DNA of 38,933 bases from Thermoplasmata archaeon (GCA_003553085.1 PUPH01000088.1:1-38933), one strand, 5' to 3'. Numbered from the stretch's first letter, positions 1-8,075 are shown. The notes: a model not told the origin generated them from the letters alone. Numbers and translations: made by a program.

Positions 1-12
1 GGTGATATCACC
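1..12. repeat. Perfect 12-bp palindrome at window edge
   Basis: GGTGATATCACC is its own reverse complement. It lies 16 bp upstream of the TATA box of the ribosomal operon, so it could be an operator. GGTGAT also resembles the ribosome binding site used in this genome, so the minus-strand copy might instead serve a divergent gene beyond the window edge. Confidence 0.5.
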
Positions 13-28
13 GCTCTCGACCGTTACA

Positions 29-36
29 TTTAAATA
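29..36 (+). promoter_or_regulatory. TATA box of the ribosomal protein operon
   Basis: TTTAAATA is a good archaeal TATA box. Transcription would start near position 58-62, leaving a leader of about 170 nt before L3. No other strong TATA box is seen between here and the L3 start. Confidence 0.6.
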
Positions 37-59
37 ACCCACCCCTTTAATGAGGTTCT

Positions 60-232
60 ACATCGCATCTCGACCAGACGTGATGGGCAATCCCGATGAG
101 GAACCCAGTAGAAAAAAGACGTCACGGTTGGGAGAAGGAACGAGCATCTGATTTGGCATCTGATACGTGCCTGTGACGAGTTAGCTCATCCATTAGCGGT
201 AACGCAACTCAATAGATGATAGAGGTATTATT
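60..232 (+). promoter_or_regulatory. Structured 5' leader of the L3 operon
   Basis: This long untranslated leader contains inverted repeats. GAGTT (178-182) can pair with AACTC (206-210), enclosing a GCG-GTAA-CGC mini-hairpin with a GNRA-type loop at 196-205. Farther upstream CGTGA and TCACG can pair around a GGG/CCC hairpin. Such a leader could bind a ribosomal protein for feedback control, but no known binding site was recognised. The function is inference. Confidence 0.4.
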
Positions 233-1231
233 ATGCCAGAAAAACATCACCCGCGCAGAGGTTCGATGGGGTATTCTCCCCGAAAAAGAGCGGCAGCAAT
301 GACTCCAAAGATCAGGTCCTGGCCCGAGATAGAGGATGGACCGAAGTTACAGGGATTTCCAGGGTTCAAAGCAGGTATGACACATGCATTCGTAGTGGAT
401 TATCGCCCGACCAGCACGACCTCGGGTCAAGAGGTCAGAGTGCCGGTAACGGTCGTCGAAACACCCCCTGTGACCGTATGTGGTATCAGATTCTACAGTG
501 AAACTCACGAAGGGCTGAAGACCATGGGAGAGGTTTGGGGTAAGAATGTCGATAAGAACGTTAGAAGGCGCTTCCCCATCCCGAAGAACTTCAACACAGA
601 TGACATGTGGAAGAAGATCGATACACCTGAAGTCGATGACATCCGTGCGATAATTCAGACCCACCCCGAGAAGGTTTCCGGTGTACCTAGGAAGACTCCG
701 GACATACTCGAATTGAGGATCGGAGGGGGGACTATCGATGAAAGGATAGATTTCGCTAAGAAGGTCCTGGGTAAGGAGGTCGATTACCATGAATTCGCAA
801 AGACCGGAGCCATGGTGGACATATCCGCTATAACCAAAGGGAAGGGTACTCAGGGTCATGTTAAGAGATGGGGTGTGAAGCTTTTATCCCACAAGAACAG
901 TAAATCAAGAAGAAATGTGGGTACCACCGGTGTTTTCATACCTGGTTATATAAGACCCACCGTTCCTCAAGCCGGTCAGACGGGCTTCCACCAGCGGACC
1001 GAATTCAACAAGCGTGTTCTCAAGGTCGGCGACAACGGCGAAGAGGTAACTCCGAGTGGGGGATTTGTTAACTACGGAGAGATACGCAACCCCTATGTCT
1101 TGATACACGGTTCAGTACCCGGACCTTCAAAACGTGTTGTGGTCATGAGGGATCCCGTACGATTGAAGGGTGTCAAAGTCAGTGAGCCACAGATTACTTA
1201 CATATCAACAGAATCCAAACAGGGGGCCTGA
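233..1231 (+). CDS. rpl3: Large subunit ribosomal protein L3 (uL3)
   Basis: L3 is an early-assembly protein of the 50S subunit whose internal loop reaches towards the peptidyl transferase centre. The 332-residue product is typical of archaeal L3. It has the N-terminal RGSMGYSPRKRA motif, the central KGKGTQGHVKRWG motif and a basic HKNSKSRRNVG stretch followed by a PQAGQTGFHQRTEFNK segment. The ATG at 233 has GAGGT six bases upstream. It is the first gene of the operon, and L4 follows after three bases. Confidence 0.97.
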   Translation: MPEKHHPRRGSMGYSPRKRAAAMTPKIRSWPEIEDGPKLQGFPGFKAGMTHAFVVDYRPTSTTSGQEVRVPVTVVETPPVTVCGIRFYSETHEGLKTMGEVWGKNVDKNVRRRFPIPKNFNTDDMWKKIDTPEVDDIRAIIQTHPEKVSGVPRKTPDILELRIGGGTIDERIDFAKKVLGKEVDYHEFAKTGAMVDISAITKGKGTQGHVKRWGVKLLSHKNSKSRRNVGTTGVFIPGYIRPTVPQAGQTGFHQRTEFNKRVLKVGDNGEEVTPSGGFVNYGEIRNPYVLIHGSVPGPSKRVVVMRDPVRLKGVKVSEPQITYISTESKQGA

Positions 1232-1234
1232 TCT

Positions 1235-1999
1235 ATGAAAGTCAATATATTCAACTTGAAGGGCGAGAAAAAAGGTGACACGGAACTCCCCCGGGCTTTC
1301 TCAGAAGAGATACGCCCGGACATCGTTCATCGAGCAGTGGTATCAATGCGATCGAATATGCGCCAGCCCTATGGACCTTCACCCAATGCAGGTATGCGTC
1401 ATGCTGTGTCGAATCCTGGGAAAGGTAGAGGTATAGCCAGGGTTCAGCGTTTGACCCAATATGGCAACAGGGCTGCGGAATCACCGAACAACGTTGGTGG
1501 TCGAAGGGCCCACCCGCCCAAGGTCGAGAAGGACTTGGGAAAGAAGATGAACGCCAAGGAGCGTGCCAAGGCAAGAAGATCGGCTTTAGCGGCGACTGCA
1601 AAGAAGCAGTTCGTCATCAAAAGAGGTCATCGCATAGAAGATAACGGATTGACCTTCCCTATCGTGTTGGAAAAATCAGTTGAGAATATTAAAACGACAA
1701 AAGAAGCCATCGAATTGCTGAAGACTTTAGGGATTTGGGAGGATGTAGAGAGGGCCAAAACCGGCAAAAAAGTGCGTGCTGGAAAGGGTAAGATGCGAAA
1801 TCGAAAATACAAGAAACCCCGCAGTTTACTGGTAGTACTGCCCGAGGAGACAGACGGGATCCGAGCATTCTCTAACCTTCCCGGTGTGGATGTCCGTACC
1901 CCGGACGAAGTCACCATCGATGATCTTGCACCGGGCGGTCAGATAGGGCGATTGACACTTTTCAGCGTACGTGCATTGAATGAAGTAGGAGGTTGGTAA
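1235..1999 (+). CDS. rpl4: Large subunit ribosomal protein L4 (uL4)
   Basis: L4 binds 23S rRNA and its extended loop lines the polypeptide exit tunnel. The 254-residue length fits the archaeal/eukaryotic L4 (L1e) form. A GKGRGIARVQR loop and a RRAHPPKVEKDLGKKMN segment are diagnostic. The C-terminal half holds the Rossmann-like core with a RKYKKPRSLLVV strand. It follows L3 with no room for a separate promoter, and its last codons contain the ribosome binding site of L23. Confidence 0.97.
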   Translation: MKVNIFNLKGEKKGDTELPRAFSEEIRPDIVHRAVVSMRSNMRQPYGPSPNAGMRHAVSNPGKGRGIARVQRLTQYGNRAAESPNNVGGRRAHPPKVEKDLGKKMNAKERAKARRSALAATAKKQFVIKRGHRIEDNGLTFPIVLEKSVENIKTTKEAIELLKTLGIWEDVERAKTGKKVRAGKGKMRNRKYKKPRSLLVVLPEETDGIRAFSNLPGVDVRTPDEVTIDDLAPGGQIGRLTLFSVRALNEVGGW

Positions 2000-2001
2000 C
2001 C

Positions 2002-2271
2002 ATGGTAAAATATGATACACCTCACAAAGTTGTTCTTCATCCGTATGTGACGGAAAAAACTATGATCTTGATGGAAGAAGAAAACAAACTGGAGTTCGTA
2101 GTTGATCTAAAAGCCAACAAATTGCAGATAAAAGAGGCGATAGAGGAACTCCTCGAAGCAAATGTGGTCAAGGTAAATACACGTATAGACAGGCGTGGTA
2201 AGAAAGCCACCGTGACGTTCTCTGAGGACGAATCTGCAGAGGAGATCGGTATGAGGATAGGGGTGTTCTAG
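2002..2271 (+). CDS. rpl23: Large subunit ribosomal protein L23 (uL23)
   Basis: L23 sits at the rim of the exit tunnel and is the docking site for signal recognition particle and other nascent-chain factors. The product is 89 residues, the usual archaeal size, with the family's HPYVTEKTM start region and a KLEFVVDLKANK strand. I chose ATG 2002 because GGAGGT lies eight bases upstream. An in-frame TTG at 1993 overlaps that site and the L4 stop. The gene ends one base before the L2 start. Confidence 0.95.
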   Translation: MVKYDTPHKVVLHPYVTEKTMILMEEENKLEFVVDLKANKLQIKEAIEELLEANVVKVNTRIDRRGKKATVTFSEDESAEEIGMRIGVF

Positions 2272-3006
2272 ATGGGTAAAAGGATCATACCCCAAAGGAG
2301 AGGACGTGGTTCCTCTACTTATCGTTCGCCCAGTCACCGACATCTTGCTCAACCGGGTTATCCCAAATCGCAGGAGACCAAGGGAGAAGTGATCGGATTA
2401 CATCACTCCCCTGGAAGGACCACACCACTGGCGGAGATAGAGTTCGACAATGGTGAAACTTGTTTCATGCTGGCCAATTATGGACTCAGAGAGGGTCAGG
2501 AGATACGGATCGGTCCGGAAGCACCTCCAAAACGAGGCAACGTACTGCCTTTGAAGCGGATACCCGTAGGGACCTATGTGCACAATGTTGAGATAGAGCC
2601 CCTTGACGGAGGTAGTTTAGTTCGGGCTCCGGGCACTTATGCAGTGGTTGTTTCGCATGGAAAGAAGATCACTACGTTACGATTACCCTCCAACCATTTC
2701 AAAAAGGTGGACTCGCGATCTAGAGCCACCATCGGCATAGTCGCCGGTGGAGGTCACAAGGATAAACCGTTCGCTAAAGCGGGCAACAAGGTTCATGCTT
2801 GTAAATCCAAAGCGAAGAAACCATACAAGGTACGAGGTATAGCGATGAATGCGGTGAGCCATCCCCATGGGGGCGGTGATCATCAGCATGTTGGCGTACC
2901 CTCAACAGTTTCATCTAATGCACCTCCTGGAAGAAAGGTAGGACGTATATCTTCCAAGAAGACTCGCAAGAAGAAAAAGAAGGAAGCTAAGGAGAAAAAG
3001 AGGTAG
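2272..3006 (+). CDS. rpl2: Large subunit ribosomal protein L2 (uL2)
   Basis: L2 is needed for subunit association and peptidyl transferase activity. The 244-residue product starts directly after the L23 stop. It has the family's most conserved block, SHPHGGGDHQHVG at about residues 198-210, including the histidine-rich loop that approaches the catalytic centre. An RGIAMNAV segment precedes it. The C-terminus is a lysine-rich tail (KKTRKKKKKEAKEKKR), typical of an rRNA-binding extension. Confidence 0.97.
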   Translation: MGKRIIPQRRGRGSSTYRSPSHRHLAQPGYPKSQETKGEVIGLHHSPGRTTPLAEIEFDNGETCFMLANYGLREGQEIRIGPEAPPKRGNVLPLKRIPVGTYVHNVEIEPLDGGSLVRAPGTYAVVVSHGKKITTLRLPSNHFKKVDSRSRATIGIVAGGGHKDKPFAKAGNKVHACKSKAKKPYKVRGIAMNAVSHPHGGGDHQHVGVPSTVSSNAPPGRKVGRISSKKTRKKKKKEAKEKKR

Positions 3007-3012
3007 ATCTTT

Positions 3013-3429
3013 ATGGCTAAGAAAAAAAGGCGGATGAGGACTCGCAGGAAGAAGGAGTTCAAGTACAGAGGTCATACTCTCGAGGAACTCAAATCGATGT
3101 CCTTGAAAGAGTTGAAGAAAGTCCTGCCCGCCAGGGCAAGGAGGTCTTTGAATCGAGGTCTGAACCAAGAAGAAAAGACTTTCCTAGAGACTATTCAAAC
3201 TAAAGAGAAGGACGTTTACAGGACCCATAGGCGAGAGATGATAATACTCCCTCAATTCGTCGGTAAAACTATAGCAGTTTACGATGGAAAGGAGTTCAAG
3301 GAAGTGAGGATAGAACCGGAGATGATAGGCCACTATCTGGGAGAATTCGCTCTGACCCGCAGAAGGGTACAGCATTCTGGTCCCGGTGTCGGTGCTACTC
3401 GATCGTCCAAATATATACCATTGAAGTGA
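3013..3429 (+). CDS. rps19: Small subunit ribosomal protein S19 (uS19)
   Basis: S19 lies in the head of the 30S subunit and contacts S13 and the A-site region. The 138-residue product has the archaeal N-terminal extension ([16 protein letters not shown]). The conserved core runs from [20 protein letters not shown] through [21 protein letters not shown] to the basic C-terminus. It sits in the canonical position between L2 and L22. The six-base gap to L2 leaves translation dependent on the upstream gene or on signals inside the L2 tail. Confidence 0.97.
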   Translation: MAKKKRRMRTRRKKEFKYRGHTLEELKSMSLKELKKVLPARARRSLNRGLNQEEKTFLETIQTKEKDVYRTHRREMIILPQFVGKTIAVYDGKEFKEVRIEPEMIGHYLGEFALTRRRVQHSGPGVGATRSSKYIPLK

Positions 3430-3439
3430 GGTAGAAAAT

Positions 3440-3886
3440 ATGGGATATACTATGCAAACGGATCCGGAAACAACCGCCAAGGCCTTGGGCAAGGAGATGC
3501 ACATCTCGCCGAAAAAGTCTGTGGAAGTTTGTAACATGCTAAGGGGTAAAGATGTAGAAGCCGCCCTGAACATCCTTGAAGATGTGATAGAAAAGAAACG
3601 AGCGGTACCTTACAGGAGGCACAAAAAACAGGTAGCACACAACAAGGGTGTTGGACCTGGAGGGTATCCTGTCAAAGTCGCTAAGAAGATCAAGCACATC
3701 ATAGAGGAGGCTCAAAGTAACGCGGAGGATAAAGGTCTAGACGGAGATGAGATGAGGATATTGTCCATAAGTGCTCACAGAGGGCAGGTGATCAAAGGTT
3801 ACCGTTCTCGTGCATTCGGCCGGAGTTCTCCGTTCAATAGAAATACGACTAATGTTGAAGTGATCTTAGAAAAGAAGGAGGATTGA
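3440..3886 (+). CDS. rpl22: Large subunit ribosomal protein L22 (uL22)
   Basis: L22 binds all domains of 23S rRNA and its beta-hairpin forms part of the exit-tunnel constriction. The product is 148 residues, typical for archaea. ALGKEMHISPKKSVEVCNMLRGKDVEAALNIL can be read across residues 14-45, and the RGQVIKGYRSRAFGR hairpin lies near the C-terminus. GAGGTAG lies about nine bases before the ATG. The end of the gene, AAGGAGG, is the ribosome binding site for S3. Confidence 0.96.
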   Translation: MGYTMQTDPETTAKALGKEMHISPKKSVEVCNMLRGKDVEAALNILEDVIEKKRAVPYRRHKKQVAHNKGVGPGGYPVKVAKKIKHIIEEAQSNAEDKGLDGDEMRILSISAHRGQVIKGYRSRAFGRSSPFNRNTTNVEVILEKKED

Positions 3887-3888
3887 TT

Positions 3889-4794
3889 TTGGCTAGCGAA
3901 AGAAAATTTATAGAAGAAAAGATGGAACGAGTCCTTCTCAAAGAATTTTTAAAAGATAAGTCTGAAAGGGCGGGATTCGGAGGTTGTGAAGTATCCCGAA
4001 CACCCATGGGGACTCGGATCACATTACACATCGAGCGTCCTGCATTGGTCATAGGACGAAAAGGTAGAAATATTCGAAAGCTTACTAGTCAGGTCAAAGA
4101 GAAATTCAGTTTTGACAATCCACAGATCGAGGTACAGGAGGTTCAGGTCCCTGAACTCAATCCTCAGATCATGGCCGCTAAACTAGCAAACTCCTTGGAG
4201 CGTGGATGGCATTTCAGAAGAGCTGGACACTCCACTGTTAGAAGGATAATGCAGTCCGGTGCCCGAGGATGTCAGATAATACTTTCAGGAAAGATAACCG
4301 GTCCCAGACATAGGGTTGAGAAGTTCGTGGATGGACACATCAAGCATTGTGGTGAGGAGGAGAAGAAATGGATGCATGAAGGGTTCTCCACTGCCAAGGT
4401 AAAACTCGGTGTCATCGGTGTTACGGTTCAGATAATGGATCCCAAAGCAAGATTACCTGACGAAATAGATGTGATCAAGGTTCCAGAGAAGGAACCCAAA
4501 GTAGAGGTCACAGAGGATGAGTCCGAAGAAGAAGTGGTCGAGGAAGCAGAGGTCACAGAAGATGAGTCAGAGGAAGACGTGGTCGAGGAAGTAGAGGTCA
4601 CAGAGGATGAGTCCGAAGAAGAAGTGGTCGAGGAAGCAGAGGTCACAGAAGATGAGTCCGCGGAAGACGTGGCTGATGAGGAAACCTCATCGGACGATGA
4701 AGATCACACGGAAGGATCTGAAGATGAGGTTGAAGATGATGATGGATCTGAAAGTGACGATAAGGAGGAGGTGAAAGAAGATGCCTCTGCTTAA
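3889..4794 (+). CDS. rps3: Small subunit ribosomal protein S3 (uS3) with acidic C-terminal tail
   Basis: S3 forms part of the mRNA entry channel on the 30S head. The 301-residue product has a KH domain with the GRKG loop at residues 56-59 and the S3 C-terminal domain up to about residue 195. TTG 3889 is preferred because AAGGAGG ends seven bases before it; the alternative TTG 3883 overlaps that site. Residues 206-301 are an extra, almost purely acidic tail (E, D, S, V) containing four 15-residue repeats. The 3' end overlaps L29 by 14 bases. The tail is unusually long and may be a lineage trait. Confidence 0.96.
   Translation: MASERKFIEEKMERVLLKEFLKDKSERAGFGGCEVSRTPMGTRITLHIERPALVIGRKGRNIRKLTSQVKEKFSFDNPQIEVQEVQVPELNPQIMAAKLANSLERGWHFRRAGHSTVRRIMQSGARGCQIILSGKITGPRHRVEKFVDGHIKHCGEEEKKWMHEGFSTAKVKLGVIGVTVQIMDPKARLPDEIDVIKVPEKEPKVEVTEDESEEEVVEEAEVTEDESEEDVVEEVEVTEDESEEEVVEEAEVTEDESAEDVADEETSSDDEDHTEGSEDEVEDDDGSESDDKEEVKEDASA
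4504..4683 (+). repeat. Four 45-bp in-frame tandem repeats in S3
   Basis: Units start at 4504, 4549, 4594 and 4639 and each encodes a variant of EVTEDESEEEVVEEA. Units 1 and 3 are identical at the base level, while units 2 and 4 share the GAA and GAC variants. This shows a 90-bp duplication of an older 45-bp pair. The period is a multiple of three, so copy number can change without a frameshift. Confidence 0.93.
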
Positions 4795-4996
4795 ACCGGA
4801 AGAGATCAGAGCTATGAGTGACCAAGAGCGAGAAGATAAGCTGAAAGAGATGAGAGACGAACTCTTTCACGAACGAGGTCAAGCCGCCATGGGCGGTGCA
4901 CCCGAGAGTCCGGGGCGTATAAAAGCTCTGAGAAAGAATATCGCTAGGATATTGACAGTCATGAATGAAGAAAAGAAAACAAAAGGAGGAAATTGA
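4781..4996 (+). CDS. rpl29: Large subunit ribosomal protein L29 (uL29)
   Basis: L29 is a small two-helix protein near the exit tunnel that binds domain I of 23S rRNA and helps recruit targeting factors. The 71-residue product matches the family in size. It has the MSDQEREDKLKEMRDELF helix and the SPGRIKALRKNIARILTV helix typical of L29. AGGAGG lies just upstream of the ATG inside the S3 coding region, and the two genes overlap by 14 bases, which suggests coupled translation. Confidence 0.95.
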   Translation: MPLLKPEEIRAMSDQEREDKLKEMRDELFHERGQAAMGGAPESPGRIKALRKNIARILTVMNEEKKTKGGN

Positions 4997-5298
4997 TGCC
5001 TGAAAGTGTGTGTACTACCTGTGGTTTGCCCAAAGAAATATGCATCTGTGAAGATATCGCCAGAGAGCAACAAGAGATAATCTTATACACCGATACAAGA
5101 AGATACGGAAAGAAGGTTACGATCGTTGATGGGATAGATGAGAGCGATATCGACATAGACGAACTGGCCAGCGAGTTAAAAGGAAAATGCGCGGCCGGTG
5201 GAACTGCAAAACATGGTCGTATAGAACTTCAAGGCAACCATATCGATAAGGTCAAGAGCTACCTTGAATCAAAAGGCTTTCCAGTGGAGATCAGATAA
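4996..5298 (+). CDS. Translation initiation factor aIF1 (SUI1 family)
   Basis: aIF1 binds the 30S P-site region and discriminates start codons. The product is 100 residues. An N-terminal cysteine cluster (CTTCGLPKEICIC, residues 6-18) precedes the SUI1 domain with YGKKVTIVDGID, LKGKCAAGGTAK and IELQGNH motifs. ATG 4996 overlaps the L29 stop (ATGA-like) and has AGGAGG six bases upstream. The L29-aIF1-Rnp1-S17 order is the standard euryarchaeal arrangement. Confidence 0.95.
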   Translation: MPESVCTTCGLPKEICICEDIAREQQEIILYTDTRRYGKKVTIVDGIDESDIDIDELASELKGKCAAGGTAKHGRIELQGNHIDKVKSYLESKGFPVEIR

Positions 5299-5299
5299 C

Positions 5300-5569
5300 A
5301 TGAAAAGTGTAAAGGCCAACAGATATCAGAACGAGTTGATCGGTAACCATGTTTCGGTGGTCGAAAGCTCACATCCCCAGATTCTCGATATAGATGGAGA
5401 TATCGTGGATGAGACGCTTAACACTATCCAAGTAAGCTGTGATGATGGCCTGAAAGTGATCCCCAAAAAGGGAAATGTCTTTGAAATAAATGATCAGGGT
5501 GAGCTCAATAGGCTCGTCGGTGAACGGTTGAGATATAGACCGGAAGATAGGATCAAAAGGTTAGGTTGA
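5300..5569 (+). CDS. rnp1: Ribonuclease P protein component 1 (Rpp29/Pop4)
   Basis: This is the archaeal Rpp29 homologue, an Sm-like beta-barrel subunit that helps the RNase P RNA cleave 5' leaders from tRNA precursors. The product from ATG 5300 is 89 residues. NELIGNHVSVVESSHPQ and GIVDET-like segments (here GDIVDETLNT) match the family, and a RLRYRPEDRIKRLG tail ends it. An in-frame ATG at 5264 lies inside aIF1 and would add non-family residues, so I rejected it. The S17 gene starts seven bases later. Confidence 0.93.
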   Translation: MKSVKANRYQNELIGNHVSVVESSHPQILDIDGDIVDETLNTIQVSCDDGLKVIPKKGNVFEINDQGELNRLVGERLRYRPEDRIKRLG

Positions 5570-5576
5570 TGATATC

Positions 5577-5918
5577 ATGTCAGATAATGAAGTGAGAGAT
5601 ATTGGGGTGGACGTAGCACCCCCAAAACGAAAGTGCGAGGATAAAAACTGTCCTTTCCATGGGACGTTACCAGTGAGAGGACAGATAATATCCGGTGTAC
5701 TGGAGTCGAAGAAGATGGATGGATCTGCGGTGGTAAAGAAAGATTACCTTCAAATGATCAATAAATATGAGAGATATGAAAAAAGGCGAAGTCATTATTC
5801 AGCCCATCTACCTCCATGTTTGGATGTGGAAGTAGGAGATAAGGTAAGGATAATGGAGTGCAGGCCTTTGAGTAAGAGTATCTCATACGTTGTTGTGGAG
5901 CGGGGTGGCCAGGAATGA
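5577..5918 (+). CDS. rps17: Small subunit ribosomal protein S17 (uS17)
   Basis: S17 is a primary 16S rRNA-binding OB-fold protein. The 113-residue product has the archaeal/eukaryotic N-terminal CEDKNCPFHGTLPVRGQ motif, then the S17 core with YERYEKRRSHYSAHLPPC and a VGDKVRIMECRPLSK segment. It belongs to the archaeal S17P type. It overlaps L14 by four bases (ATGA), so translation of the two is probably coupled. Confidence 0.96.
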   Translation: MSDNEVRDIGVDVAPPKRKCEDKNCPFHGTLPVRGQIISGVLESKKMDGSAVVKKDYLQMINKYERYEKRRSHYSAHLPPCLDVEVGDKVRIMECRPLSKSISYVVVERGGQE

Positions 5919-6313
5919 AGGGAATAGCTGGTAAACAGATGAGAGGATTACCAGTCGGCAGCAAATTGAAGTGCATAGATAATACAGGAGCGAAGATCGT
6001 GAGAACCGTTTCTGTTATAAATTATCATGGAGTTCACCGTAGATACCCCAAAGCGGGTGTAGGTGACCAGATAGTGGTTTCAGTTATAAAGGGTACTCCA
6101 GAGATGAAAAGAGAATTGACGAGAGCTGTTATCGTGAGGCAAAAACAGCCCTTTAGACGTTCTGATGGTACGATGATCCAGTTCGAAGATAATGCAGTGG
6201 TACTTACCCACGAGAATGGAGATACTAAAGGCTCTGAGATCAAAGGTCCTGTGGCCCGTGAAGCTGCAGAGAGATGGCCTAGGATAGGCTCAACAGCATC
6301 GATGATAGTATAG
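5915..6313 (+). CDS. rpl14: Large subunit ribosomal protein L14 (uL14)
   Basis: L14 is a beta-barrel protein at the subunit interface that contacts 16S rRNA and the GTPase-factor region. The product is 132 residues. The conserved LPVGSKLKCIDNTGAK start, the KAGVGDQIVVSVIKGTPEMK segment and the FEDNAVVLTHENGDTKGSEIKGP block are all intact. The ATG overlaps the S17 stop. L24 follows after 12 bases. Confidence 0.97.
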   Translation: MKGIAGKQMRGLPVGSKLKCIDNTGAKIVRTVSVINYHGVHRRYPKAGVGDQIVVSVIKGTPEMKRELTRAVIVRQKQPFRRSDGTMIQFEDNAVVLTHENGDTKGSEIKGPVAREAAERWPRIGSTASMIV

Positions 6314-6325
6314 GGTTGATCAATC

Positions 6326-6694
6326 ATGAGTGAAAAGGCTAGAAAACAGAGAAAAAGGCTCGAAAACGCCCCCCATCACAAAAGAAGGAAGGTTATGTCC
6401 TCCCTCTTGAGTGATAAACTCAGGGAAAGGTATGGTACTAGAAGTCTTCCGGTAAAAAAAGGAGACGAGGTCGAGATCATGAGAGGTGCCTTCAAAGGCC
6501 ATGTCGATAAAGTTGCAGAGGTCGATCGTCGACATTACAAAGTTTATATCGAAGATGTAACCGTTCAGAAGGCTGATGAAGCTAAGGTACCTTACGGTGT
6601 ACATCCTTCGAACTTAAGGATCAGGAAGTTGGACCTTTCAGATCCATGGCGCAAAGAAAAGATTCAGAGTTATCAAAAGGAGGCTAACGAATGA
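6326..6694 (+). CDS. rpl24: Large subunit ribosomal protein L24 (uL24)
   Basis: L24 initiates 50S assembly by binding the 5' end of 23S rRNA. The 122-residue product is of the archaeal L26/L24 type. It has a basic N-terminus (KARKQRKRLENAPHHKRRK), a KOW motif region KGDEVEIMRGAFKGHVDKV at about residues 45-63, and the HPSNLRIRKLDL segment near the end. The stop overlaps the S4e ATG by four bases. Confidence 0.95.
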   Translation: MSEKARKQRKRLENAPHHKRRKVMSSLLSDKLRERYGTRSLPVKKGDEVEIMRGAFKGHVDKVAEVDRRHYKVYIEDVTVQKADEAKVPYGVHPSNLRIRKLDLSDPWRKEKIQSYQKEANE

Positions 6695-7407
6695 GCAAGC
6701 ACAATAAAAGGTATGGAGCACCTACCAAAAGATGGGGCATCCCTACCAAAAAGTATTTTTGGGCACCAAAGGTACGTGCCGGTGCACACCCTAAAGATCG
6801 AAGTGTGCCTATGTTAGTCCTGATCAGAGATATCCTTGGATACGCCGATAATGCAAGGGAAGCCAGGAGGATAATCGGTGATCGCAGGATTCTTGTAGAT
6901 GGGAGTGAAGTTACGGATCACAAGGCCCCTGTAGGTCTTATGGATGTAATATCCATACCTGATCTGGGTGAGCATTATCGATTCGTGTTCGATCAGTATG
7001 GACGTGTCAGACTAGTCCCAGTGGCTAAAGGTCAGGAGACTTGGAAGCTGTGTAAGGTTGAGGATAAGACCGTATTGAAGGACGGTATGACTCAATATAA
7101 TCTTCATGACGGCAGGAATCTACGTTCTGACGATGCCAACTTGTACAAGACAAAAGATGTTCTCAAGATAGAGGTACCAGGACAGCTTGTAGCCGAAAGT
7201 TATCCCTTTGAGGTCGGAAGCATGGCCATGATAACCGGGGGTAAACATATCGGAGAACTAGGTGTGATAAAAGAATATGAAGTTGTACGCAGTTCAACCC
7301 AGAACCTGGTACATTTCGAGGAAGGGTTCACCACTGTGCAGGAATACGTGTTCGTCGTAGGTAAGGACAAACCAGTCATAGAGATACCGGAGGTCGGGAT
7401 AGTATGA
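6691..7407 (+). CDS. rps4e: Small subunit ribosomal protein S4e (eS4)
   Basis: S4e is an archaeal and eukaryotic 30S protein with no bacterial homologue. The 238 residues show the basic N-terminal region, an S4-type RNA-binding segment (AREARRIIGDRRILVDGSEVTDHKAPVGLMD at about residues 54-84 read across) and a central ribosomal S4e domain. A KOW-like stretch GGKHIGELGVIKEY sits near residue 190. Both ends overlap neighbours by four bases. Confidence 0.96.
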   Translation: MSKHNKRYGAPTKRWGIPTKKYFWAPKVRAGAHPKDRSVPMLVLIRDILGYADNAREARRIIGDRRILVDGSEVTDHKAPVGLMDVISIPDLGEHYRFVFDQYGRVRLVPVAKGQETWKLCKVEDKTVLKDGMTQYNLHDGRNLRSDDANLYKTKDVLKIEVPGQLVAESYPFEVGSMAMITGGKHIGELGVIKEYEVVRSSTQNLVHFEEGFTTVQEYVFVVGKDKPVIEIPEVGIV

Positions 7408-7922
7408 GTATGAAAAATCCCATGAGAAATCCTCGGATCGTAAAATGTGTCGTAAGTATCGGTGTCGGCGACGGAGGCGAAAGGTTGGTCAGGGCAAAAA
7501 AGGTTTTGACCATGCTAACGGCTCAAGAACCGGTTGAAACGATCTCCCGCACAACAAATGCCGACCTCGGTATAAGGAAGGGACAAACTATCGGTTGCAA
7601 AGTTACATTGAGGGGAAAGAACGCCTATGATTTCTTGAAAAAAGCCTTCTGGGTCAAGGAGAATTTCATCTGGGAGGACAGTTTTGACGATTACGGTAAC
7701 TTCGCTTTTGGTATAGAGGATTACACCGACTTCGAGGGTATGAGTTATGACCCTAAGATAGGAGTCTTTGGGATGGACATATCTGTCCAACTAGAACGAA
7801 AGGGTAATAGGATAAAGTTAAGACGAAAGGAGAAGAAAAGGGTTCCAGAAAGACATAAACTTACGCGTGAAGAAGGCCAAAATTTTGTTGAAAAGGCCTT
7901 CGGCGTGGAGGTAATAGAATGA
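7404..7922 (+). CDS. rpl5: Large subunit ribosomal protein L5 (uL5)
   Basis: L5 binds 5S rRNA and lies in the central protuberance, contacting P-site tRNA and the 30S head. The product is 172 residues. The family motif [20 protein letters not shown] begins near residue 8, and [23 protein letters not shown] follows. ATG 7404 is nine bases after GGAGGT and overlaps the S4e stop. A second ATG at 7410 is possible but spaced too far. The stop overlaps the S14 start. Confidence 0.95.
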   Translation: MSMKNPMRNPRIVKCVVSIGVGDGGERLVRAKKVLTMLTAQEPVETISRTTNADLGIRKGQTIGCKVTLRGKNAYDFLKKAFWVKENFIWEDSFDDYGNFAFGIEDYTDFEGMSYDPKIGVFGMDISVQLERKGNRIKLRRKEKKRVPERHKLTREEGQNFVEKAFGVEVIE

Positions 7923-8065
7923 AGCCAGAGAAGGATTTCGGTCGAAAGAAAGGTTGCGAACGCTGCGGACGTAAAAGAGGGATCATCCGAAGGTACGGTC
8001 TGCATGTTTGCCGACAGTGCTTCAGAGAGATCGCTGAGGACCTAGGTTTTAAAAAGTATTCATGA
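7919..8065 (+). CDS. rps14: Small subunit ribosomal protein S14, zinc-ribbon type (uS14)
   Basis: S14 lies in the 30S head near the A site. This is the short 48-residue zinc-binding form. Cysteines 13, 16, 31 and 34 form two CxxC pairs in [10 protein letters not shown] and [12 protein letters not shown], and the protein ends in FKKYS as many archaeal S14 proteins do. The ATG overlaps the L5 stop (ATGA) and S8 follows after ten bases. The gene is easily missed because of its size, but position and motifs make it secure. Confidence 0.96.
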   Translation: MKPEKDFGRKKGCERCGRKRGIIRRYGLHVCRQCFREIAEDLGFKKYS

Positions 8066-8075
8066 GGTGTGAAAG

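Noticed and set aside
347-859. 170-codon minus-strand frame opposite L3
   Set aside because: It lies wholly antisense to a universally conserved gene.
4428-4646. Serine/threonine-rich open frame on the minus strand within S3
   Set aside because: It is the antisense reading of the acidic GAA/GAG repeat and has no promoter or ribosome binding site.
4504-4683. CRISPR-like direct repeats
   Set aside because: The units are contiguous, code in frame and have no spacers.
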